Origin: Micromonospora inyonensis
Lineage (GTDB): Bacteria > Actinomycetota > Actinomycetes > Mycobacteriales > Micromonosporaceae
Direction: 5' to 3'
Assembly: GCF_900091415.1 (NCBI RefSeq)
Contig: NZ_FMHU01000002.1
Location: 1-64,000, forward strand
DNA length: 64,000 bases
Below, in pieces: positions 57,138 to 64,000 of the stretch. Under the pieces are notes generated by a model. That model had not been told where the DNA came from, did not search any database, and saw only the letters and a program-made list of their open reading frames with translations. Position numbers and translations under genes: made by a program. Positions within the stretch are counted from its first letter, which is position 1. Every line of letters starts with the position of its first letter.

Positions 57138-59093
57138 TCACGCGGCGAGACTGTGCGCCTTCTCCGTTGCCGTGTACCGGGCCGCCGGGCCCTTGCCGGT
57201 CTTCGTCAGGTAGCCGTGCGCCTGCAACTCGGACGCGAGTTGGTAGAAGCGGCTCGACCCCAGCCCGACGGCCTCCATGACGTCCTTCGGCTGCTGACGG
57301 CCACCGCCCACCGCGTCGAGGATCCGCCGGTGGCTGTCGGACAGGTCGAGCGTCGGCGGCTCCATCGACCCCGGCCACACCGGGAACACCACGTCCTCCA
57401 GCAGTTCTGCCACGACCTGCGGAGGGACGCCCGTCGCGGTGGCTGCCGCAACCGAAGGTGACACCGGCGGCGGGGTGTGGATGCCGGCCTGTCGCTGCTG
57501 GCGGCGCTTCAACGCCTCCGCCTTCGCCTTCACCCGTACAAGCTTCCGCTCGTCGTAGGCCGGACCGAATGCAGCAGCTTCCGGCGGGGACAAGGACAGC
57601 CAGCGAAGCTGCTTCGGCAGAGTCTCCACCTGCTCGTCGGTGACCCGAAAGCCCCGGAACGCCGCACCACGCGACTCGTCGACCATGCGGGCGTAGCCGG
57701 GGATGTCGGGGAAGTCACGCGGATCGTAGGGCAGCTTGAGCACGTCCTTGATCGACCCGCTCTTGATGCGCAAGACCACCCCGTTGCCGGTGAGGAGAGC
57801 GCCTCGCAGTGCGTCGGCGGCGTCGCCGGTGCCGAACGCCCGGTTGAGGTTGGCGGACTGAGTGGCGGCGATGACCGCGAAGCCCACCTTCCGGAACTCG
57901 GTGATCATGTTGGCGACCGTGTACTGGATGTCGTCGTGCTCGAAGAACTTGTGGCACTCGTCGATGACCAGGATCAGGCCGGGACGGTCCTCGGTCGCGG
58001 TGAACCCTTCCAGGTCGTCCAACAGCATGTCGTCGAAGCGGGCTTCGGCTACCAGGTGCAGACCAGCGAGCATCGTGCGGAGCTGGTCGGCGGTGCCGGC
58101 GAAGTAGTCGCAGTGATCGCGTAGCAGCTTCGACGACGCGCCGGTTTCGCCGTGCCCGTCGGCGAAGAACACCGCCGTCGGCGTTGAGGCGACGACCGAC
58201 ATGACGATGCCTTCCATCATGCGGGTCTTCCCCGACCCCTGAGCGCCGACGAGGAAACCGCCCCAGATGGAGTTCGACGAGTACACCCGCCACTGCGCGT
58301 ACCCGTCCCCGTCGACGTGTGGGCCGAGCGCCACCTTGCCGGTCGTCGGGTTGTACGCCTCCGGGCCGGGCCACACGTTGTCGCGCTTGAGCACGGGAGC
58401 GGCTTCCAACACGGTCACCCGGATGTACGACTGGTCGCGGCTAGGGTGGTGCTCCACCACCAGCTCGTCGGTGGCGCGCAAGCCGAGGCCGGTGCGGATC
58501 TTCCCAGCCGCGCCGGTGACGGTGGCGAGCTCCTGCTTGCCGGGAACGAGCTGCACCGTGAACCGAGCACCACCCTCCACCGGTTTCTCGTCCATGGCCA
58601 CGGAGCCGGTGAGGGCGGCACCAGGGCCAGCGAGGTTCGCCTTCCACCGCTGCACGTACGGACGCTCGTCGACCTTCCGGCGGGCGGGGCCGGGGTCGAT
58701 GCGGTGCTCCCGCCACCAGTGCAGGGCCAGGCCGTACCCGAACGCCATGAGGATGCCGACCGCGCCGAGGCTGAGGCCGGTGACGGTGACTCCGGTGAGC
58801 CAGCCGGCGGCTGTGGCGATGAACGCCACCGCGCGGGCGGTGGCCTTCGGGCCGAACACCCGCCGCTTCCGGGACACGACCGCGGCGGCGACCACAGCGA
58901 CGACGAAAGCGGTGCCGGCCACGAACTGCGCCACGGTGGCCTCGTCGCCGGTGAGGTGCACGGCGGTGCGGGCGGCACCGGCGGCGAGAACGAGCGCACC
59001 CACGGCGACGTGAGGTGCCCTCTGTGCGGACAGGTCCACGCGTCGTGCTCGGGTGGGGGCGTCCGGTCCGGACACCACGGTCTTGGTGGTCAT
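57138..59093 (-). CDS. TraB/TraSA-like FtsK-type translocase (second copy)
   Basis: Repeat of 8723-10,678, 651 residues. Walker A and B and the winged-helix end are intact, so both copies predict a functional motor. Confidence 0.85.
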   Translation of the reverse strand: MTTKTVVSGPDAPTRARRVDLSAQRAPHVAVGALVLAAGAARTAVHLTGDEATVAQFVAGTAFVVAVVAAAVVSRKRRVFGPKATARAVAFIATAAGWLTGVTVTGLSLGAVGILMAFGYGLALHWWREHRIDPGPARRKVDERPYVQRWKANLAGPGAALTGSVAMDEKPVEGGARFTVQLVPGKQELATVTGAAGKIRTGLGLRATDELVVEHHPSRDQSYIRVTVLEAAPVLKRDNVWPGPEAYNPTTGKVALGPHVDGDGYAQWRVYSSNSIWGGFLVGAQGSGKTRMMEGIVMSVVASTPTAVFFADGHGETGASSKLLRDHCDYFAGTADQLRTMLAGLHLVAEARFDDMLLDDLEGFTATEDRPGLILVIDECHKFFEHDDIQYTVANMITEFRKVGFAVIAATQSANLNRAFGTGDAADALRGALLTGNGVVLRIKSGSIKDVLKLPYDPRDFPDIPGYARMVDESRGAAFRGFRVTDEQVETLPKQLRWLSLSPPEAAAFGPAYDERKLVRVKAKAEALKRRQQRQAGIHTPPPVSPSVAAATATGVPPQVVAELLEDVVFPVWPGSMEPPTLDLSDSHRRILDAVGGGRQQPKDVMEAVGLGSSRFYQLASELQAHGYLTKTGKGPAARYTATEKAHSLAA

Positions 59094-59172
59094 CGTGTCT
59101 CCCTCGGGTGTCCCGGCTTCCACCGCACGGCGCAGACCGGGGAGGGCCTGCGCCGCACGGCGGGAGTCGGGG

Positions 59173-59466
59173 CTACTCGCCGGTGACGAACCGCTTGTTA
59201 CCGGCGTCCGGGACGGCCTGGTACGCCTCGGTGACGGTGGTCTGCTTCGCCAGATCGGCGGCGGCCCGCTCCCACGCGGCAGCGGCCTGCGCGGACATCT
59301 CCTGCGCGGTGGCGACCGTGGCGATGGTGCCGTCACCGACCTCGAAGTTCCTCAGGGCGGCGACGTACTGCTCGCCACCGGCGGTGGACGCGGCCCGGTG
59401 GGCGGCGGCCATGCCCCGGGCGAACGCGATGGCGGTGGGCAGGCCGGTGATTTCGGCGTTGGACAT
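59173..59466 (-). CDS. Internal-start MSNAEI-type protein (second copy)
   Basis: Repeat of 10,758-11,051, with AAGGAGG preserved before ATG 59466. Confidence 0.6.
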   Translation of the reverse strand: MSNAEITGLPTAIAFARGMAAAHRAASTAGGEQYVAALRNFEVGDGTIATVATAQEMSAQAAAAWERAAADLAKQTTVTEAYQAVPDAGNKRFVTGE

Positions 59467-60210
59467 GGGTGCCTCCTTGATAGTGGGGAACATTGGGATG
59501 ACGGTGGCGAGCGGCTGGGTGTCAGCCGGGTCGCTGGTCGGGCGGTTGTGGAACTCGTCGGCGAGCTGATCCCACGTCTTGCCGGTGGTGTGGGAGGACA
59601 GCCACCCGCACCGGTCGCAGTTCTGGTCGGCGGTGTCCGAGCTGGTGGGGTCGCCCGGCCAGCAGCGAGTGCCGATGATCCGGCCGTCGAAGCAGCCGGG
59701 CCGGTTGCATCGAGCGCGGCTGTCCGACTGGTCGGGGGTGGTGACGTCCGGTTCACAGACGGGGCAGCGGGTGGAGCCGTCCGACTGGAGGGACAGGAGC
59801 ACAAGGTTACAGCGGGGGCATGTCGGGTTGCCCTTGGTGAGCAGGTCCATCTCGTCGGGGGCGGGGGTCAGCCAGTCCGGCTCGGCGGCCGGCTTGGTGT
59901 CAGCGGCCGGCTTGGTGTCGGCGGGTCGCACCTCGGCAACGTCGAGCATGTCGTCGACCGGCTGCCGGGCGGCCTTGGCCTTCGCCCGTCGATTCTCGGT
60001 GTGCGCCACCAGCGCGTCCGAGCGCAGGTCGGCGAGCCAGTCACGGGTGCCGTACCGGGGCTGGCCCTGGACCGGCTGACCGGCGGCGAGCGCCTTCTGC
60101 TTCTTCAGCTCGTAGCGGGGGTTCGGCTTCCCCGACCACGCGTACAGCACGTCCTGCGTGGCCGTCTTCGCCATCCAGGTCAGCACCCAAATCCAGAACA
60201 GGATCTCCAC
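59173..60210 (-). CDS. Membrane/zinc-ribbon transfer protein (second copy)
   Basis: Repeat of 10,758-11,795. The fusion without a stop codon is present in this copy too; if the copies are independent reads, it is not an error. Confidence 0.65.
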   Translation of the reverse strand: MEILFWIWVLTWMAKTATQDVLYAWSGKPNPRYELKKQKALAAGQPVQGQPRYGTRDWLADLRSDALVAHTENRRAKAKAARQPVDDMLDVAEVRPADTKPAADTKPAAEPDWLTPAPDEMDLLTKGNPTCPRCNLVLLSLQSDGSTRCPVCEPDVTTPDQSDSRARCNRPGCFDGRIIGTRCWPGDPTSSDTADQNCDRCGWLSSHTTGKTWDQLADEFHNRPTSDPADTQPLATVIPMFPTIKEAPMSNAEITGLPTAIAFARGMAAAHRAASTAGGEQYVAALRNFEVGDGTIATVATAQEMSAQAAAAWERAAADLAKQTTVTEAYQAVPDAGNKRFVTGE

Positions 60211-60213
60211 GGG

Positions 60214-60588
60214 TTACCGCCCCGCCCGCTGCATGGTCTTCGTCGACACGAGGAACGACACGGCGACGGCGGCCAGGGCGAGGCCGACGGTGGTCGTGCC
60301 CACCCAGTCTCCGAGGGTGTCGTTCGCCCACCCCCACAGGTCGCCGAGTCGGGCGTTGATCCAGTCGGGGATCGTGCCGTTGATCGACACGATCAGCGAG
60401 GGCAACACGAACGCGCCGATCACCGCGTACTGGTTCGGGACGCGGTCTTTGGCGATGTCGATGGCGATGATGATCAGCGCGCCGAGGGCGGCGACGACCA
60501 GGACGGTTGAGGCGAGGCCAACGCCGACCAGGCCAGCGCCGCCGATGACGGCGAGCGCGAACCCGATCCAGGCCAGAGGCTTCATCAT
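60214..60588 (-). CDS. Spd-like membrane protein (second copy)
   Basis: Repeat of 11,799-12,173, 124 residues. Confidence 0.6.
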   Translation of the reverse strand: MMKPLAWIGFALAVIGGAGLVGVGLASTVLVVAALGALIIIAIDIAKDRVPNQYAVIGAFVLPSLIVSINGTIPDWINARLGDLWGWANDTLGDWVGTTTVGLALAAVAVSFLVSTKTMQRAGR

Positions 60589-60608
60589 GGTGATCTCTCC
60601 TTCGGGGG

Positions 60609-61091
60609 TTAGAGGAACAGCCAGAGCGCGAACGCCACGCCCGGCTTGACGACGTGCTCGACAGCCCAATCGGCCGGCGGCAGCTCGGACAGGAACTTGA
60701 CGGTCAGCGCGGTGACGATCAGCCGGGCGGGCCGCGCCACGATCCACTCGCGGATCCGCGACCAGGTGAGGTAGGGGATCGCCACCAGGCGGGCGTAGGC
60801 CATGCCGGCGAACCGGACCGGCCCGTCGTGGCGGGACGTCCACGGGGCCCGGTCGGCGTACGCGCGGATCTGGTCGATGCCGGGGGCCTTCTCGGTGAGC
60901 GGTGACGGCAGCGTGAAGTACGCCTTGACAGCCTGCCACCGCCGCACCCCGGCGTCACCGTCGGTAATCGGAGAGTGGAGAGTTTCCGGCTTGCCTGCCG
61001 GGGTTTCGCGCTTGACGGGGGAGGGTCGGAACTGTCCAGTGGAGAGTGGAGAGTTACGCAGCGTGGGCCTGTGGCCGTTGGTGACGGTCAC
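60609..61091 (-). CDS. Membrane-associated transfer protein (second copy)
   Basis: Repeat of 12,194-12,676; it contains the GGAGAGT repeats at 60,970-60,984 and 61,041-61,055. Confidence 0.55.
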   Translation of the reverse strand: MTVTNGHRPTLRNSPLSTGQFRPSPVKRETPAGKPETLHSPITDGDAGVRRWQAVKAYFTLPSPLTEKAPGIDQIRAYADRAPWTSRHDGPVRFAGMAYARLVAIPYLTWSRIREWIVARPARLIVTALTVKFLSELPPADWAVEHVVKPGVAFALWLFL

Positions 61092-61213
61092 GCCGACCAC
61101 CATCCGAGCGCCACGGCGACCATGCCGACGGTGAGGAACAGGGCGGCGAGGCCGACGAGGAATCCGGGTCCGGCGTCACCGCGACGGTGCGCCCGGTTGG
61201 TGTAGTGGGACAT
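61088..61213 (-). CDS. 41-residue membrane protein (second copy)
   Basis: Repeat of 12,673-12,798. Confidence 0.65.
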   Translation of the reverse strand: MSHYTNRAHRRGDAGPGFLVGLAALFLTVGMVAVALGWWSA

Positions 61214-61247
61214 GATGAGGGTCCTGCCTCTCTCTGTGGGTAGGTGA

Positions 61248-61292
61248 CCCGGGGCGCGGCGCTGCTTTGGTCGGCGGGGGCCGCGCCCCGGG
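61248..61292. terminator. Transfer-operon hairpin (second copy)
   Basis: Repeat of 12,833-12,877. Confidence 0.6.
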
Positions 61293-61295
61293 GCG

Positions 61296-61445
61296 TCATC
61301 GGGTGGTGGTCTTGGCGGCGATGCGGTCGAGGGCGTCGGCCACGTGGACCAGTCCGGCGTCGCGGATCTGCTGGCGCACGCGGGCGTGCTCGGTGGGGTC
61401 GGTGGTCGTGATGAGCCGGCGCTCGAGTTCGGCGAGCCGGGTCAC
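61296..61445 (-). CDS. 49-residue helical protein (second copy)
   Basis: Repeat of 12,881-13,030. Confidence 0.6.
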   Translation of the reverse strand: MTRLAELERRLITTTDPTEHARVRQQIRDAGLVHVADALDRIAAKTTTR

Positions 61446-61645
61446 CGGGAGGCCTCCGTCTCGAAGCGCTGCCAGCCGGTGACGGTCAGCCCCGGCTGGC
61501 CCGTCTGGGTGCGCAGGTACGACTGGATGGCCTCGATGTCGGCGGGGCTCTGGATGCCGGCCGGCAGGGTGATCGACGTCCAGCCGCGGCTGGACCTGGT
61601 CACGAAGCTGACGAAGTGGGTCGGCGGCGCGGTCGTAGTGGGCAT
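61442..61645 (-). CDS. 67-residue protein (second copy)
   Basis: Repeat of 13,027-13,230. Confidence 0.6.
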   Translation of the reverse strand: MPTTTAPPTHFVSFVTRSSRGWTSITLPAGIQSPADIEAIQSYLRTQTGQPGLTVTGWQRFETEASR

Positions 61646-61647
61646 GA

Positions 61648-62895
61648 TCAGTTCTCCTTCGTCCCGGCCAGCTCGTGGGAGTGGCCGTTGACCTTCTGAG
61701 CGGGTGGCTGCGCCACGGTGCGCAGTTGAGTCAGGTGCCGGCGCAGCGTCGCGTCCGGCACGCCGGCAGCGCGGGCCGCGCCACGGATCGAGTCCTTCTT
61801 GCGCAGGACCGCGTCGGCGGCCTGCGCCAGGGCCGCGTCACGGTCGGCAGGCGGGGCGCTTACCGGGCGCCGCATCACCACCTCGCGAGTGCGCCGCTGG
61901 GGTGCGTCGTACCGCGTCAGAGTGGAGGTGACCTGCGGTGACGCAGGCTGCGCGGACTGCGCCACGGGCGCGTCATCTGGCTGCGCCACCGGTGCGTCAA
62001 CCCGAGCCGGCTCGTGCGTCACCGGCAGGGCCGGCGGCGCGTCAACGGGCCCGCCGAGGGTGGCCGGTGACGCGGGTGCGGCGGGGTGCGCCAGGGCCGG
62101 CGCGGTGAGGTTCAGGTCCGCGATCCGCGGTGCGCCATCCCACGGCTTCGCCTCGCTGGCGTAGTCGACGAGAACCCCGATCAGCCACGCGACCACGGCC
62201 GCGCCGACCGCCCCCACCGAGTGCGCCAGGGCCTCACCGAGCGCCGTCACCGAGTCGTGCTTGCCGGTCCAGCCGCCCAGCAGGTTCAGGGCGACGGAGA
62301 AGAACAGCGCGCCCCATTTGGCGACGTCCGCCCGCCGGTCGGTTTGCCCACCGGACATCCGTAGGACCGACCCGGCGAGGATGATCCCGACCGCCACCGC
62401 GATCAGCAGCGGCTCCACCCCCCACGCGGCCCACCAGCCGGCCGAGCCCCGCTCCAGGTCCAGCAGCTCGACCATGCCCCGCTGCACGCCGGGCGTGGAG
62501 TAGGCGGCGAACCCGGCCACGAGGGGCAGGCCCAGCAGCAGGGCGTACCGGCGCACCCCGGCCACCCGCAGCGCCCGCACCTCGGCGGACCGCTGAATCT
62601 CGGCGCGGATACGGGCTCGGGTGCCGGACCGGGCGGCCCGCCGGTACAGGGCGGCCAGCTCGGCGCCCTCGATTTCGTCGCGGTCGCGTTCGCGGCGGGC
62701 CCGCCGGCGGGTCGTGGACTGCTCGTCGACGGCGGCCAGGGCGTCGCGGTGCTCGGCGTCGAGGCGGCGGCGCTCCTGCTGGTCGGTGCGCTGGACGTCG
62801 ATGATGGCGCGTTCTTCGGCGAGGGCTGCGGCCAGGTCCTTGGCGGTCTGGGCCGGCTGCTGGCTCCGGTCAGTCAGCTTCATGCCGGTCATCAT
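61648..62895 (-). CDS. DUF2637/SpdB-like membrane protein with HTH (second copy)
   Basis: Repeat of 13,233-14,480; the same start ambiguity applies (ATG 62895, 62892 or 62883). Confidence 0.65.
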   Translation of the reverse strand: MMTGMKLTDRSQQPAQTAKDLAAALAEERAIIDVQRTDQQERRRLDAEHRDALAAVDEQSTTRRRARRERDRDEIEGAELAALYRRAARSGTRARIRAEIQRSAEVRALRVAGVRRYALLLGLPLVAGFAAYSTPGVQRGMVELLDLERGSAGWWAAWGVEPLLIAVAVGIILAGSVLRMSGGQTDRRADVAKWGALFFSVALNLLGGWTGKHDSVTALGEALAHSVGAVGAAVVAWLIGVLVDYASEAKPWDGAPRIADLNLTAPALAHPAAPASPATLGGPVDAPPALPVTHEPARVDAPVAQPDDAPVAQSAQPASPQVTSTLTRYDAPQRRTREVVMRRPVSAPPADRDAALAQAADAVLRKKDSIRGAARAAGVPDATLRRHLTQLRTVAQPPAQKVNGHSHELAGTKEN

Positions 62896-62900
62896 GGCAC

Positions 62901-62932
62901 AGAGTTGCCAGAGTTCCAAAGGTTGCTAGCCT
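62901..62932 (+). promoter_or_regulatory. Divergent AGAGTTGCC-repeat control region (second copy)
   Basis: Repeat of 14,486-14,517. Confidence 0.55.
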
Positions 62933-63032
62933 TCACGACATGTCGCCACCCACCGCTCCCGCGCTCGCCCTGCCCTGTCTGCGATCATCGAGAGACTCGC
63001 CAAAGTTGCGAGCGTCGGCAGGGAGGGCGACC

Positions 63033-63245
63033 GTGGACTCAGATTGGCTCACCGTGAAGCAGGTGACGGATGTCGTCCAGGCTGCCGGCTACCCGGACAA
63101 GGTCGACACGATTCGCCGCCGCGTCGATGCCGGAAAGTTCGGCGAGCAGGGACAGGACTGGTACCGGTCGGAGAGCGGCTACCGGTTCGTGCGGCGGGCC
63201 GCGGTGGAGGAGTTCATCCGACGTCGCCGAGCTGGCGACCAGTAG
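63033..63245 (+). CDS. Excisionase-like protein (second copy)
   Basis: Repeat of 14,618-14,830. Confidence 0.6.
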   Translation: MDSDWLTVKQVTDVVQAAGYPDKVDTIRRRVDAGKFGEQGQDWYRSESGYRFVRRAAVEEFIRRRRAGDQ

Positions 63246-63257
63246 CCCACGCAGAGA

Positions 63258-63288
63258 ACCGCCCCCGGCCAGCAGGCGCGGGGGCGGT
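63258..63288. terminator. 10-bp hairpin (second copy)
   Basis: Repeat of 14,843-14,873. Confidence 0.75.
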
Positions 63289-63320
63289 GGTGTGTCCAGG
63301 GTTAGGTTGAGCGGCCACGT

Positions 63321-63380
63321 ACCTGGGGGCCCCAGGATCCCCGGACCCCAGGTTGTCAACTCCGGCGTCGTTCGTACGGT
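63321..63380 (+). promoter_or_regulatory. GntR promoter-operator (second copy)
   Basis: Repeat of 14,906-14,965. Confidence 0.65.
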
Positions 63381-63386
63381 TCGCCC

Positions 63387-63797
63387 GTGATTGACCCTCG
63401 CGCCGAGCGGGCCGTCTACCAGCAGCTCGCCGACCTGCTGCGAGGGCTGATCGCGTCCGGGCAGGTGAAACCCGGTGCGCTACTGCCGTCGAGTAAGACC
63501 CTGGAGCAGACCCACGGGGTCAGTCGGGAAACGGTGCGCCGGGCACTGGCCGTGCTGCGCGGAGAGGGCCTGGTTGTCACCGAGGGTGGCTACGGTACGC
63601 GCGTGGTGCAGCAGCAGACTCGGCAACATGTCAGGGTTCCTAGATCCGCCCAAATCGTGTGTCGCATGCCGACGGACGCCGAACGCGTGGATCTGGGCAT
63701 CGAGCTGGGCGAGGTTGTTCCCGTGGTGACCATCCATGTCGGAGCGCAGACCCGGGGCCCGTACCGCGCCGACATGTTCGACTTCACCACCGCCTGA
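63387..63797 (+). CDS. GntR-family regulator (second copy)
   Basis: Repeat of 14,972-15,382, GTG start. Confidence 0.85.
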   Translation: MIDPRAERAVYQQLADLLRGLIASGQVKPGALLPSSKTLEQTHGVSRETVRRALAVLRGEGLVVTEGGYGTRVVQQQTRQHVRVPRSAQIVCRMPTDAERVDLGIELGEVVPVVTIHVGAQTRGPYRADMFDFTTA

Positions 63798-63975
63798 CCG
63801 ACGACTCGGGCACGGCGGTTGCACGGGCAACGTTCCAGGCATAACGTCACGTGACAGAACCGTATCTATGCAACTTGCGGTAAATCGTCTGCCACGAAGA
63901 GTTTCCCTGGTCGCACAGGTGTACTAAGATCGACAGTCTCTACAGGACCCCGGACGTGCGGGGAGGTGCTGGCCA

Positions 63976-64000
63976 ATGTCCATGATCGCCCGCTGGACCC
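63976..64000 (+). CDS. Secreted proline-rich protein, first 25 bases only (second copy)
   Basis: The window ends inside the signal-peptide region of the gene that is complete at 15,561-16,505. Confidence 0.8.

Larger units (their letters stand above)
15586..64000. mobile_element. One complete unit of a circular temperate siphophage / phage-plasmid (48,415 bp)
   Basis: This interval is exactly one repeat period and avoids the error-bearing left end of the window. It contains integrase, repressor switch, early and replication genes, packaging, head, tail, lysis and a plasmid-type transfer module, with nothing that looks chromosomal. Circularity is inferred from the direct overlap; a tandem integrated pair would look the same inside this window. 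Confidence 0.85.
48414..64000. repeat. Right copy of the 15.6-kb overlap
   Basis: Direct repeat of 1-15,585. Here the tape measure gene is intact and runs without interruption from unique sequence into the repeat, so this copy should be preferred wherever the two differ. It stops at the window edge, 25 bases into the secreted-protein gene. Confidence 0.97.

Noticed and set aside
1-64000. CRISPR arrays and tRNA genes
   Set aside because: I saw no regularly spaced repeat-spacer series and no cloverleaf-like sequence with a plausible acceptor end; the repeats found are palindromes or short tandems.
48414-64000. Interpretation of the second copy as a different, diverged phage integrated in tandem
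   Set aside because: I saw no divergence beyond the two edge deletions; two separate phages would have drifted. A recent tandem duplication cannot be excluded from this window alone.

Overview
The window is one very GC-rich (actinobacterial-type) temperate tailed-phage genome read about 1.3 times round. Bases 1-15,585 reappear at 48,414-64,000 with a constant offset of 48,415. The only differences I found are two single-base deletions inside the first 220 bases of the left copy. The simplest reading is a circular molecule of 48,415 bp whose contig was not trimmed. No chromosomal flank is visible. Bases 15,586-64,000 give one clean unit length. The host is most likely a Streptomyces- or Micromonospora-like actinomycete, judged from GC-rich codons, frequent GTG starts, leaderless promoters, a WhiB-type protein and an actinomycete-plasmid-type transfer module. 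No ribosomal or tRNA gene pins it down further.

One turn of the circle: (a) 17.0-19.1 kb carries a large serine integrase, an XRE repressor and, divergently, a Cro-like gene. Two CGTTGCC-type palindromes lie over the switch. (b) 19.1-35.5 kb is a tightly overlapping rightward early operon: antirepressor, a GGDEF protein with a frameshift, a WhiB-type regulator, RecE-like nuclease, a probable annealing protein, SSB, CoiA-like nuclease, a replication initiator with repeats inside its gene, DnaC-like loader, DNA methyltransferase, RuvC-like resolvase, a sigma-like protein and many small unknowns. (c) 35.9-46.4 kb holds HNH endonucleases, terminase, portal, protease, HK97-type capsid, connectors and the major tail protein. 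(d) 46.3-49.5 kb has the tail assembly chaperones with a CCCTTTC -1 frameshift site, then the tape measure. (e) Continuing round (equal to 1.1-7.5 kb) come the tail tip genes, including a protein with a poly-gamma-glutamate hydrolase-like domain, then amidase endolysin and holin-like proteins. The whole indicates a siphovirus.

The unusual part is 7.66-14.8 kb (again at 56.1-63.2 kb), on the opposite strand between lysis and integration modules. It encodes an FtsK/SpoIIIE-type membrane translocase of the kind (TraB/TraSA) that moves double-stranded DNA between actinomycete cells, with five to seven small or membrane proteins resembling the spread (Spd) proteins of conjugative plasmids and AICEs. 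A GntR regulator and an excisionase-like protein lie at its head, and a separately promoted GNAT/HTH pair at its tail. The element therefore looks like a phage-plasmid or phage-AICE hybrid that could spread both as virions and by cell-to-cell transfer. That behaviour is inferred from gene content only.

Several promoters sit 6-8 bases from their start codons and are overlapped by palindromes. Two genes (GGDEF, HNH) carry single-base frameshifts that could be real or sequencing errors.
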